DNA of 64,000 bases from Adiantum capillus-veneris. Its lineage: Eukaryota; Streptophyta; Polypodiopsida; Polypodiales; Pteridaceae. The stretch is from positions 68,198,372-68,262,371 of the forward strand of contig CM043953.1 of NCBI GenBank assembly GCA_014529385.2. Direction: 5' to 3'. Within the stretch, counting starts at the first letter, position 1, and each line of letters opens with the position of its first letter. Shown here piece after piece: positions 31,540 through 44,222 of the stretch. Position numbers and translations under genes: made by a program. The notes below the pieces were generated by a model. That model worked only from the letters and a program-made list of their open reading frames with translations, searched no databases and was not told where the DNA came from.

Positions 31540-33356
31540 TGTGCAGGAACGAAGGAACGCATGTGGAAGACTTCACCTACCTCCAAAGGAAGAAATGTGT
31601 AATAAGATATTCTCACATTGCTTGTTTACTAGCAAGATTTTGGACTTCTTTACTCCCCAAGCTATTTTCTTAGAATGTTTTGGACATATTTTTGGATCTA
31701 ATCTATTACTTAATGATGTGATGTTTGGATGGAAGTACTCACCACCTATCAAGAATCTTTTTTACTCAATTGAATTTCTGCATAATAAAGTGATTCCTAT
31801 TTGCTCCTGTCATCTATTTCAGAAATTCTGTAAAAGTTTCACTAACTTTGGATGACATGTTTGTACTTCTAACTTAGAAATCATTTCTGATCCACAAGTA
31901 AGGAGCCTCTTGAGTAAACGCTTGAATCATATACCTCCCTTTCCACTAAATCCTCAGATTGCCTTATTGGCTTTACTTGATTGCCTGGCCGACTTGGCCT
32001 TAAAACTCCAACTGGAGGAGAAATGGCTTATTGTTGGGCTAGATAAAGCCTCAAATCCTGCGTCCTTTATATGTAAAAAATTAGCATATGAGGCGCCTAT
32101 TCAAGACTTAATAGTAAGGATTTTCTTAAACTTGAGACCTCTCCGCCGTTGAATACAGCTACACTGTTAAGTAATGAATTATCGGGACTTGGTTATTGTC
32201 CTAACCTTCTAAAAATTCCTATACTATTCCCAACTTATAAGAATCATGATCATAAATTTAGATGGATTTCTGACGCATCCAATAGCCTGTTCTCGTGTGT
32301 TACGAACGACATCACCTACTGCTTAAACTTTGTTCTATTAGAAATTGAAGCTATATGTGCCATCAAGCATTGTGATCTGAAAAGATTCAGAAATATAAAT
32401 TATTACCCATTTTGGGTCATAAAAAACGCAACTGAGGTGTCTATTAACCTCCCAGTAAACATTTTCTCTATCTTTACGGCGGCAGACATAACTCAATGTT
32501 ATGAAAATATCCCACTAAATGGACCTTATGGGCTTTTCGATACCTTATCTAATCTTATAAGGAGTGCCTTTGCTCACAGAAAAAAACTAGGGTATACATG
32601 CATCTCTCTTAAAAGGAATAAAGGATGGGTGAAAAAATCTAATAAGTTTACACCTTTAGTCTTTAAAGAGGATGATTTATGTAAATATATCTTTTGGCTA
32701 TTTAATAATTGTTGTATCCAAGCAGGTGATACCTGCTACAAAAAAATGTTAGGGATCCCAATGGGATTTGCATGCTCTCCGGTTATGTGTAATCTCTATC
32801 TTTGTTACTTCGAATACCAGTGGCTCTTAAAAATTATAAATAACCCTGATAGTACTTTGTTACTCGCACAATTTGAACATTCGTTTAGATTTATGGATGA
32901 CCTGTGTAGCCTTAACAATCCCATGTTTGAGGCTACTCTTAAAGATATTTATCCACCTTGCCTTAATATTGAACCGAAATTCTCCAATAGAGTTCTAGGC
33001 AAGATAAATGGGTAATTACTAGGACTCATTTCCTGAATATTGAGTTTGTGTTGTCCCCCCCTTTCTTGGGAAATTTTTGTACTCGCTTTTATTGGAAAAG
33101 GGAAAAACTGAAACTTGTATCCTCAGAATTTACCAAAAGGAAAAGTAATAGAACCTTCAAGAATTCGCTACACACCTGTCTAGGAATGCTTTTCCTTAGA
33201 ATGTATGCCTCGACTGAGAGTTTTATTGCATATGAAGAAATCAATACTCTCATAACCAAGTTCATTAATAATGGGTTTTCTAAAAAAGACCTCGTTGCGT
33301 GTATCCGCCATTCCCTAAAAAAACATGACTGGGCTTACCTTAAGTTCAACTTATAG
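31451..33356 (+). pseudogene. Unusual reverse transcriptase of composite element
   Basis: Read in three frames. 31451-32152 carries the N-terminal part (TGA at 31853-31855), 32149-33015 the core, and 33048-33356 the C-terminal thumb-like part. The core shows FTADITQCYENIPL (first catalytic Asp), GIPMGFACSPVMCNLYL, and FRFMDDLCSLNNP with the DD pair near 32894. These motifs match Penelope-like and related telomerase-grade RTs, not Copia (YVDD), Gypsy (FLDD in VPFGL context) or LINEs. No GIY-YIG nuclease follows: the frame ends 16 residues after SLKKHDWAY. An endonuclease-lacking PLE-type enzyme is the best guess. The copy is inactive. Confidence 0.75.
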
Positions 33357-33391
33357 AATTTGATACTGCATCACATGTCACAAACACTTCT

Positions 33392-33431
33392 TGAGGTAGT
33401 AGGCCCCTATTCTTTGGGGTCTACTGCCTCA
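33392..33431 (+). other. Strong stem-loop at the 3' end of the RT unit
   Basis: The left arm 33392-33407 pairs with 33416-33431 over 16 positions (two G-T wobbles), with the loop TATTCTTT. It lies 36 bases after the RT stop and 30 bases before (CA)n. The position suits an RT-recognition structure or a terminator of the element RNA (inference). Confidence 0.65.
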
Positions 33432-33458
33432 TAGAATACGGTGCCTGGGTATGGGTGG

Positions 33459-33565
<107 letters not shown>

Positions 33566-33663
33566 TACATGAGATCTTTCACTTGACTGATTTCTGAAAT
33601 TTGACAAAAAAAACTTGGCAGTTTAGTACGTTGGGATCCCTTCATCTACATCTCGATTAAGCC

Positions 33664-34179
33664 ACCCATTACATGATCACACAGATAGCTATCGCAGTAA
33701 AAATAGGTGTTCGGACGCTCAGCTAAAGGTAAGATACGAGTCGCCAAGACTACCCCATACTCCCGGGTGCGTGGAGTACTGTTAAAATATCCTCCTAGTG
33801 GATGACCATAACTACGATACAGGAAAATCTTATGAGGTGGTAGGAACTGGGCTAGCAGGTATAACCACTAATAAAAACCTGGCTTCAGTGAATGTTCTAT
33901 GTAATAATACTGGGGCCCTAGGCCCAGAGCCTCAGTTACCATCGCCAATCTGATATTGTTCCTAAAATGTTCGCGACCCAAAAGGGTCACATGAGTCACT
34001 TGGGCCTGATAGGTCCACCATTTAGTTTGGGATACAGAGGTTCCCAATTGGGGAAATAGATGAAGTTCATAACGGAGCAAAGTTGCTCTCCGTGTAGATT
34101 CACCTGACTGATGAAGATGCGCCGTCGCTATGGCAAAAACCAGTTCTTGACTGTAAGCCATAGTTACTCCTGAAGAGAA
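33664..34179 (-). pseudogene. Antisense ORF copy, truncated by nonsense
   Basis: Starts at about 34161 with the same MAYSQELVF N-terminus as the left copy. TAG at 33868-33870 stops it after 97 codons. Downstream, the same frame remains recognisable (CDHVMGGL at the end). The left copy is intact, so the loss is specific to this repeat. Confidence 0.5.
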
Positions 34180-34948
34180 ATTAAAATGAAATTTTAACTA
34201 TGGTAATGTTACTCCATACGAATGCTATGGACTTGGCTATGTAAAAATGCCTTCTATCTTTTATAGACCCACCTTATTACTTTGAGTAAAAATTGGAAAT
34301 AATATATAATTTTGCCAGCTCTAAGTAATATAACTCACACCGTTAAGATCGAGGCTTGGATACCTTACCCTAGTGGGTAGCTTTATGACATAAGCTCAGT
34401 GAAGTGTTCAGTTGTATGGCTAATGGGTTGTATATAATCAACCGGTGCTAGGTAAATTAAACAGGTAATGGATTACGGACCGGGTTTTCGACCGTGTGAG
34501 CGGACTTTTTTATCGGGTGATAGGTGTAAATTGGGACAAGGAGACTTGACTTGGCTTTTTACTTAAACTTACCCTGATGTATACGCATTTCTGTGTAGCG
34601 TTTTTTATCTTCACTTCATTTATTAATCGTGCATACTGCAGCACGTTACCGCCTGTGAGCAGGGGTTTGGTCTGCAGGTTTATGTAGCAGCGAAGGTGTG
34701 CGACCGGGTCTGAGCAACCGGATCTTTAGCTGGGGACAATCCTTAAGAATCTGATTGTATGCACGACCTCGGGTATGGGTTATTAACCTGTCCGAGTCTG
34801 TCGCGTACCCTCGTCTGATAGGCTTCAACCAGTATAAAGGCATCTTAAGGTGAGTATTCATACTCACTAGCATCGAACTGTGTTATCACCTGTGTGTACA
34901 TTCTATACTGTGTGAGTTAAAAGGCTATTTACTACTAAAGTGCTCAAC

Positions 34949-35026
34949 ATGCCAAAAAAGAATGGGAAGGAAATTGTCGTTGAGTCTTCGGCTCCTAATC
35001 TACAGGTTAACAAAAAATCCTTCTAA
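34949..35026 (+). CDS. Conserved micro-ORF, right copy
   Basis: 25 codons starting MPKKNGKEIVVESS, with TAA at 35024-35026. Compared with 15203-15280 there are two base changes, one of them synonymous. Confidence 0.3.
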   Translation: MPKKNGKEIVVESSAPNLQVNKKSF

Positions 35027-37972
35027 CTCTCAAGACTGTCAAAGGATAATGAGATGCTTTGATGTAAGTGGTTTATAATGCTTTGAAAAACCAGTAATTA
35101 GACATTTTTATGAAAAAACCTGTTCCGGTAAGTGATTGTTCTGGTGTATTTGGTGGAATGGGAGTGGTATTATTTGTTTGCTTCAGGACTATTGGAAGAT
35201 GTGATTCTCTTTGACGAAAGGTAGCGGTTTCCGTAAAATAATATCCAAGTTATATTATCTGGGTGTTTTGGATGTAATAAATCTGGCCCTATAGGCTAAG
35301 AAAAGCCAGGTCTCTAGGAGATCTTTCTATATGGCTGTATTGAGTATTGGAAGGCATTATGGCTAATAGGATAGGATGAGTCTGTCTTGTTGATGATGCT
35401 AATTGTTAGGAAGAAGGTACTTTTGAAGGTGATTCTGCAAGGATTTGAATCGAACCGATAATTCACAAATAATCATATATATAACTCAAAACTGGGAGGA
35501 GTAATTGTTGGATTTCTTGGTAAGTCGTAAAAACTAGTAGGTCGGACTACTCTGGGTACACTGGCTGACCACAGACTGATTCGGTCCTTAGTACATATAC
35601 CTAATTTTTTAATAGTCTAAATAGACCTTGACTGAATTGAAAACTTGTTTTTGGTATATTGCCAAAATAGTTGGTGATCTAAAGGCGGTAAATAGCATCA
35701 CATACCCTATTATGGTGGCTAATAGCTTTGTTTCTCGATTGGTTTTACCATATTACATCACAAGGGGGAAGTTTGTGAAAAGAGTGTTTTCACTTATTCA
35801 GCTTATCGACTGGTTTATTTTTGCTATGGCTGGTATGACCAGTAATTAGACTTGTTTAATAAAAAAACCTGTTTCGGTAACTGATCTTTCTGTTTTTTTG
35901 GTGGAATGGGAGTGGTAATATTTGTTTGCTTCAGGACTATTGGAAGATGTGATTCTCTTTGACTAAAGGTATAGGTCTCCGTAAAATAAAACGGATTATG
36001 GTAACAGTATCCAGGTTATATTGTCTGGTTGTTTTGGATATCATAAATCTGGCCCTAGCGGCTAAGTAAAGCCAGGTCTCTAGTAGATCTATCTGTATGG
36101 CTGTATTGGGTATTGGAAGGAATTATGGCTAATAGGGTAGAGTAGGTATGGCTGGTTGATAATGCTAATCTTTATGAAGAAGGTACTTATGAAGGTGATT
36201 CTGCAGGGATTTGAATCGATCCGGTAATTCACAAAGAATAATATATAAAGCTCAAAAATTGTGAGCAGTAAGTGTTGGATTCCTTGGTAAGTCATAACAC
36301 TAGTAGGTCGGACTACTTTGGTTACATTGGCTAACCACTGAATGATTCGGTCCTTAGTACAGATACCTAATTTTTTAATAGTCTAAAGAAACTTTGACTG
36401 AACTGAAACCTTTTCTGTTGTATTTCCAAATTGGTTGGTGATCTGAAGGCGGTAAATGGCTTCACATACCCTATTATGGTGGCTAATAGTTTTTGTTTCT
36501 CGCTTGGTTTTACCATATTACATCACAAGGTGGGAAGTTTAGTGAATGGAGTGTTATCACTAATTCAACTTATCGAGACTGATTGCTTCTTGCTGTTGCT
36601 GGTATGACCTTGGGTTATGCAAAGAAGATAAACTTGACATCTTTTTACGTGCTGCGTATTCTCTCTCGCATGTGTATAAAAATATTTTTTGGGTACTTTT
36701 GCTGACCTCAGACTGACTCGGTCCTTAGTACAGGTACCTAATGTTTTGAATAGTCTAAAGAGACTTTGACTAAACTGAAAGCTGGTTTCTGATGTGTTGC
36801 TAAATCGGCTGATGCTCTGAAGGCGATAAATGGAATCACTTACCCTATTATGGTTGCAATTAGCTTTCTTCCTCGTTTGTTTTTACCATATTACATTACA
36901 ATATGGGAAGTTTAAAGAATGGTTTGTTTACTAATCACTGATTCAGCTTATCGACTAAGCTTTGCAGACTGTGGCTGGTTTGAACTTGGATAATGCAAAG
37001 ACAATAAACTTTACATCATTTTACTCGCTTCGTATTCTCTCTCGTATGTATTTGAACTTTTCTTTGCCTACTATCATGCAATATATACAGCGGAAAGTTG
37101 TAGGCTGGTTACGTTTACTTCTATTCTTTCTCGGAAGAAGTATGGGCTTGCTCTATTGACGAAGTTGTCTAGAATATTATGGTTTGATATCTGGTTATAA
37201 CCGGCTTGGACAAAAATATTTCAGTCATGGCATAATAACAGAGGCAGTTTTTTTTGGGGCTTTGGTTTGAAACTTAAGTAACTAGTTGTTGGGACATCTC
37301 CGCTTTTTATAAAAAAAAGGAAATATATATTTTTGGAATAGGAACTGGTTCGAAATTTTGTTTTTCTATACTTCGTATTACGAAGGAGGAGTTGTCCTTA
37401 ACAAAAATCTGGCCCATGATGGCATCTAGAATGTAGTTCTCTCTTATCTGATTAAGGTTGTAGTTCTTTTCAGCTTTGATTATCTTCCTATAAAAACCTA
37501 CTTAAAACTAAGGTTAGGCAAAAAAAGTAAAATTTTTTCAGTTGCTCCATGGGGATTTCACTTATTGGATTGGCAATGATCCTAGATTCTTTTTTTTAGA
37601 AAAACATGATTCAAGTTAAGAACTGTGTGTTTTTTTAATGTGATATAGATAACAACTGGGATGCCCAGCATCACCTGCGTACAGTCACATGCTAACGAAC
37701 TATTTTCTTGTGGCTATGGGTGCAGGTGAGGGCTACCTTCTTTGATTAAAACATTCTGTTCTTAACTTATGGCGGATATCTTACCATGATGCAAAATTTC
37801 CAAGACTGTGGGATTGCGGGTTCCCGCACTGTAGTCTGTTATTTTCATTACCTTGTACAAAGGTTATTTTCAATTGCAAATAACTTATTGTACAAATACA
37901 TTGTACTATTCTAGAATTGTTGGTCTGTGAACATGTAGTGTTCGTTTGCGTATATTTATAGATTTAGAACTG

Positions 37973-38140
<168 letters not shown>

Positions 38141-39274
38141 CTTAAGCTGGTCTCCTAGGTCATTTTGGCCTTACCAAAATTTGTAACTGGGATTACATTA
38201 AACCTAGGTTTTTTCTAGCTCTACGAGCCCCACCATCATCAGAGCTCCGTATCAATGCAAAGTAGCGCATATAAGCTCCTCTCCCGCCCTGTTTATTTGT
38301 CTGCTGATCCGTCGATAATGAGTCCCAAACTTTGGTGCTTTGAATAGTGCCAATTTGTTGAGCCCATACCGGTGCTTTGCAATGTTTTCAAAATTAGGCT
38401 ATTATTTGGGTTTTTACACACTCTCTCTCTATTTCGGCGCTAATTCGCATGCACGACAATGCGTGGCAGTCTTTAGGCATGTGGGCACTGGGGAGTGCGC
38501 TCAAGGGCCAGGACATTTGCCGTTTTGTTGTGCATTTTGAAAAGCACAAAAAGTGCTTGAGAAGCTTCCTGTGTAGGATGTCGTCTCTTGGAATGCACTG
38601 ATTGTGGGATATGCCTAACTTGGTTAGGGCCAAGAGAGAGGCTGCCCCACCTAATGCTTCTTGTCCATCAGCTCCATCATTTGAGTTTTTACACTATTTT
38701 TCTGTATTTGGGGGTGGAATTTCTCCTTTTTCCCTTGCCTTCAACCAGCATTTTTGAAACTGAAAACAGCACGATATTAAGCTGACTCCGACCGAGACAC
38801 ATTTTTCCCAAACTTTGATGCTTTGGATAGCTCCAATTTGTTCAGCTTGTTTACAAAATTAGGCTATTATTTGGGTTTTTACACTCTCTCTCTATTTCGG
38901 CGCTAATTCACATGCGCGACAAAGCGCGACAGTCTTTAGGCATGTGGACACTGGGGAGTGCGCTCAAGGGCCAACCTAGGTTTTTTCTAGCTCTGTGAGC
39001 CCCACCATCATCAGAGCTCCGTATCAATGCAAAATAGCGCATATAAGCTCCTCTCCCGCCCTGTTTATTTGTCTGCTGATCCGTCGATAATGAGTTGTAG
39101 AGCAATGCCTCAATTCCTCCTCCTCCTGGCTTTTGAAACTGAGTTTGCCATGTGTTTTCTTGGCTTCAAGCCTAGTTCTTCCCCGTCAGTAGATTATTTT
39201 TGTCATGTGGGATTACATTAAACCTAGGTTTTTTTCTAGCTCTGCGAGCCCCACCATCATTAGAGCTCATTGAT

Positions 39275-39323
<49 letters not shown>

Positions 39324-39600
39324 GCCAAATGTTGTGCATTTCAGAAAGCACAAAAAGTGCTTGAGAAGCTTCCTGTGTAGGATGTCGTCTCTTGGAATGC
39401 ACTGATTGTGGGATATGCCTAAAAGTTGGTTACGGCCAAGAGAGCGGCTGCCCCACCTAATGCTTCTTGTCCATCGGCTCCATCATTTGAGTTTTTACAC
39501 TATTTTTCTATATTTCCGGGCGGAATTTCTCCTTTTTCCCTTGCCTTCAACCGGCATTTTTGAAATTGAGCTTAAGCTGGTCTCATAGGTCATTTTGACC
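38141..39600. repeat. Dispersed repeat family R, right copies
   Basis: Several rearranged copies of the family seen at 12866-13740, including three partial copies of the GACTCCGACCGAGACACA / GGCATGTG-GCACT block. A (CT)n tract lies at 39279-39321. It is non-coding. Confidence 0.85.
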
Positions 39601-39836
39601 TTCCGAAGACGTTTAATATAACATTTTGTTTCTCGAGCAACGTCCAATGATGGTATCAATTTTGGCCTTCCGAAGACGTTTAATATAACATTTCTTTATC
39701 TTTGGCTATTTTAAGCTTCCCCTTTTCTTTTTGTACACAGACAGGATTTCCTCCCCTTTTTGTTCATTTCATTTCTCTCTCTCTCACCCACACACACACA
39801 CACACACACACGTTTAATATAACATTTCATTTCATT

Positions 39837-39915
<79 letters not shown>

Positions 39916-39923
39916 TTCATTTC

Positions 39924-39966
<43 letters not shown>

Positions 39967-39994
39967 ACGCTAAATAAAACATTTCATTTCATTT

Positions 39995-40087
<93 letters not shown>

Positions 40088-40149
40088 GTTCATTGAGTGC
40101 AGGGCTAATAAAATAGAGTAGTCCTCGCCAGCTAATATAACATTTCATT

Positions 40150-40196
<47 letters not shown>

Positions 40197-40223
40197 AGAC
40201 GTTATTATAGATAACATTTCATT

Positions 40224-40280
<57 letters not shown>
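39601..40280. repeat. Cassette array: AT-rich motif plus (CT)n and (CA)n
   Basis: A motif like GACGTTTAATATAACATTT with a following CATTTCATTT recurs at about 39606, 39672, 39810, 39963, 40130 and 40196. Most copies are followed by (CT)n and often (CA)n (for example 39862-39911 and 40029-40084). It is a higher-order repeat built of one unique motif and two microsatellites. Confidence 0.85.
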
Positions 40281-40336
40281 GCTCGGTTTGCTAAAGCCCT
40301 GCACTGTCGGCGACAACCCTGTGTCCAGAACGTCTC

Positions 40337-40408
<72 letters not shown>

Positions 40409-40975
40409 GCGCAGTACCTGCAACCGGTGAGGTTCGGAACCGACGCGCAGGTTTGGAGCCGCAGACGGTGAGGAACAGATGCGCAGTACCTGTAGCAGCC
40501 GGTGAGGTGAGGAGCAGAGCTGCAGGTGATGAGGATGACGAAGCCGCTGAGGTGAGGAGCAGAGCCGCAGGTGATGAGGATGACAAAGCCGCTGAGGTGA
40601 AGAACAGAGCCGCATGTGATGAGGATGAAGACCTTCTAGCGTAGGCAGTAGCCACAATAGCAATAGCTGCAGGTTCGGAGTGCAGGCGTTGAGGAGTGTG
40701 TGGAGGAGCAGAAGCCGCTGAGGACGTCTCTCTCTCTCTCTTGAGGATGACAAAGCAGCTGAGGACGTATCTCTCTCTCTCTCTCTCTCTTGAGGACTGC
40801 GGCGATGAGGACGTCTCTCTCTCTCTCTCTCTCTCTTGAGGATGACGAAGCAGCTGAGGACGTCCCTCTCTCTCTCTCTCTCTCTCTCTCTTTGTTGAGG
40901 ACTGCGGCAATGAGGACCTCTCTCTCTCTCTCTCTCTCTCTCTCGAGGATGACGAAGAGCAGGACCTCCCCCCCC

Positions 40976-41047
<72 letters not shown>
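40281..41047. repeat. Composite minisatellite with (GA)n/(CT)n
   Basis: (GA)n at 40339-40407. A 45-bp minisatellite lies at 40528-40662, with units from 40528, 40573 and 40618. Further right, GAGGATGACGAAGCAGCTGAGGACGT-type units alternate with (CT)n up to 40960, then a poly-C run at 40970-40979 and (CT)n at 40980-41047. The 45-bp unit encodes an acidic 15-residue repeat in one frame, but open frames here are not convincing genes. Confidence 0.85.
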
Positions 41048-41050
<3 letters not shown>

Positions 41051-41251
41051 TGCCCGCTTTGATCACCTTGTCGCCAAGCGCGCCTACTCAAGAGGCGGCC
41101 CGCGGTGATTTTTTTAAAACATTTTTTTGAACCTTCTTAGCATGAGCCCGCCTAAGGTTTTTTTGAACCTTCTCAAGCCTGCCTGAGGCCTCATAGCTTG
41201 ACATGTGGCGGGGGGGAACCGGAATTCCCTCCCCCATTATCTATTAGTATA
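41048..41251. other. Short unique gap
   Basis: Contains two AACCTTCT-A/CAAGC-type lines around 41130-41180. I see nothing else. Confidence 0.5.
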
Positions 41252-41602
41252 CATAAAGTAAATGTTGAAGTTTGATTTCACATAACAAAAAGGGGATAAC
41301 TTTAGTGGAAGGTTTTTCTATTTAATGCAAATTTATTTTTGAAGATATAACAAAAAAAGAAAAAATTTAGTGATTTTTTTGGTTTAATGGAAATGTAATT
41401 TTTGAAGATATACTTGGTTTATCTTTTCAAGGGGCTTTTTTCAAGACCAATATTAATATATTTTAGAGAATTTTGGAAGTATGTATTTCTTTAAAGAGTT
41501 TGAGAAAAAGAAAAAAGCTCGCCTAACGTCGACTTAGGGTTGTTTTGCTTTGAGGACATGCATGATATGCAAATGCAGGGATCGTTATCCACATTATTGA
41601 CC

Positions 41603-41642
<40 letters not shown>

Positions 41643-42549
41643 ATCACATTGCATGTGCGCATACACATATGCATTTATGAAGGGGAAAGAGAGAAAGAAA
41701 GATTTTACCATTGAGCTCACACACTTTTCAAATTTTCAAGATGTTATTTTTTAGCATTAGTGTATTTTTAAAAGGATAGCTAAAGTTTTTCACCCATAGA
41801 AAATGGATTAAATGCCCGACAAAGACCAACCCTCACATTAACACCCCAAATGGGTAGAGAGATTTCCCAGCTGATGGACCTTTTACCAATTCTTGGATAT
41901 TTTGTTCTTTTTATTTTTAAGAGTTAACATGTGGGCCATGCTTAAAAATCTATAAATTCTTTAACTTTTAGCAGGCAAGGGTGCCAATCTAAAATCAATA
42001 CTCTTTATAATGTAGCTTAAAATTCTCAACGAAGGAGAGGGCGCCCACTTGTCACTCCCCGGTTCATTTCAAAAAACACCTTACAAAACATCTAATCTAA
42101 AATGCAGAAGTAAAGGGTAAAATTTTAAGAAATGACAGCCTTTTCCTTTTTAAATCTAAGAGGTGACAAGCCTTTTGAAACATAAAATCTATTTCATATA
42201 AAGTAAATGCTGAAGTTTGATTGCATATAACAAAAAGGGGATAACTTTAGTGGAGGTTTCGTTACTTAATGTGAATTTATTTTTTGAAGATATAATGAAA
42301 AAAGAAAAATTTTAGTGATTTTTTTTTGTTGAATGGAGATGTAATTTTTGAAGATATACTTGGTTTTATCTTTTCAAGGGTCTTTTTTCAAGACCAATAT
42401 TAATATATTTTAGAAAATTTTGGAAGTATGGATTTCTTTAAAGAGCTTGAGAAAAAGAAAAAAGCTTGCCTAATGTCGGCTTTGGGTTGTTTCGCTTTGA
42501 GGACATACGTGACATGCAAATGCAGGGATCGTTATCCACATTATTGACC

Positions 42550-42585
<36 letters not shown>

Positions 42586-42598
42586 ACCACATTGCTTA

Positions 42599-42657
<59 letters not shown>

Positions 42658-43019
42658 CCATCACATTGCATGTGTGCATACACATATATATTTATGAGGG
42701 GGAGAGAGAAATAAAGATTTTACTGTTGAGCTCACGCACTTTTCAAATTTTCAAGATATTATTTTTTAGCATTAGTGTATTTTTAAAAGGATAGCTAAAG
42801 TTTTTCACTCGTAGAAAATGGATTAAATGCCCGACAAAGACCAACCCTCACATTAACACCCCAAATGGGTAGAGAGATTTCTCAGTTGATGGACCTTTTA
42901 CCAATTCTTGGATATTTTGTTCTTTTTATTTTTAAGAGTTAACATGTAGGCCATCCTTAAAAATCTGTAAATTCCTTAAATTTTAGCAAGCAAGGGTGCC
43001 AATCAAAAATCAACGAGAG
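41252..43019. repeat. ~945-bp tandem duplication
   Basis: Unit 1 is about 41252-42196 and unit 2 about 42197-43019, aligned on AAAGTAAATG (41255 and 42200). They share ACCAATATTAATATATTTTAGA, the GACCATGAGAGA (GA)n start and the long non-coding flank. The dispersed repeat seen at 1136-1326 lies at the junction (42000-42189) in unit 1 only. (GA)n lies at 41605-41641, 42552-42582 and 42621-42655, and (TG)n at 42600-42620. Confidence 0.88.
42000..42189. repeat. Dispersed repeat, copy 2
   Basis: Same orientation and extent as 1136-1326, with scattered substitutions. Confidence 0.85.
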
Positions 43020-43340
43020 AACACCCCAAATGGGTACAGAGATTTCCCAGTTGATGGACCTTTTACCAATTCTTGGATATTTTGTTCTTTTTATTTTTAA
43101 GAGTTAACATGTAGGCCATCCTTAAAAATCTGTAAATTCCTTAAATTTTAGCAAGCAAGGGTGCCAATCAAAAATCAACGAGAGAACACCCCAAATGGGT
43201 ACAGAGATTTCCCAGTTGATGGACCTTTTACCAATTCTTGAATATTTCTTTTTATTTTTAAGAGTTAACATGTGGGGCATGCTTAAATCTATAAATTTCT
43301 TAAATTTTGGCAGGTAAGGGTGCCAATCTAAAATCAACGA
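42855..43340. repeat. 165-bp tandem repeat, three units
   Basis: Units start AACACCCCAAATGGGTA at 42855, 43020 and 43185, an exact 165-base spacing. The first two junctions are very similar, and the third unit has small deletions. Confidence 0.92.
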
Positions 43341-43687
43341 TAGAGAGAGAGAGAGAGAGGGGGGGGGGGGGGGGGACAATTGTTAAGTGCCGTATTTAAT
43401 GTGTTGAAATGCAAACTCCAACAAATGACGCAAGAGGAGAGAGGAAGACATAACAAAATACTTGTGTGTTGCAATAATCTAAAGTGACTTTAAAAGTTAC
43501 AATACAAGCCTTCAACAAAAGTGAATATCAATGGAAAGGAGGAGGAGAGAGAGAGAGAGAGAGAAGATGAAACAAAAATAACTTTATTCTTACCCATGTT
43601 GTGAGATATATCTTTTGGGATTGTTTCGATGGCATTAAAAATTTAATTTTCTTCTTGTTTATCTTCTCTCTCTCTCTCTCTCTCACT

Positions 43688-43755
<68 letters not shown>

Positions 43756-43822
43756 TTGATAAAAGGAGATTTTGAAATGTCGTAGGAACATCCAATGAGA
43801 TCTCAAATGTCTATCCGATGGT

Positions 43823-43873
<51 letters not shown>

Positions 43874-43916
43874 AATCATACTTATCTATATTTTTCTTTT
43901 CAAAAAAATGAGAAAA

Positions 43917-43960
<44 letters not shown>

Positions 43961-44092
43961 AATTGTACTCATCTATATTTTTCTTTTCAAAAAAATGAGA
44001 AAAAGGAGTTCGCTTCTCCTTTTTAAATGTCCACCTTGGATAGTCACTTCAACTAGAGGGTTTTGGGTGGGGGGGGGGGGGGGGGGGGGGGG
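43341..44092. repeat. Microsatellite cluster
   Basis: (GA)n plus a poly-G run at 43342-43375, (CT)n(CA)n at 43668-43752, (GA)n at 43827-43871, (GA)n at 43919-43959, and about 24 consecutive G at 44069-44092. Two copies of a CATCTATATTTTTCTTTTC segment flank the 43919 tract. I see no gene. Confidence 0.9.
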
Positions 44093-44222
44093 AACGAGGG
44101 GAGCATAGAAACTTTGAATGTCATAGTTACTGTATTGGAACAATAGCAAGATGCCTCTCTGTGACAAATGTGACAAACTCAAGACATATGTGACAAATCT
44201 TTCCTTCAAGTAACTGCCTACA

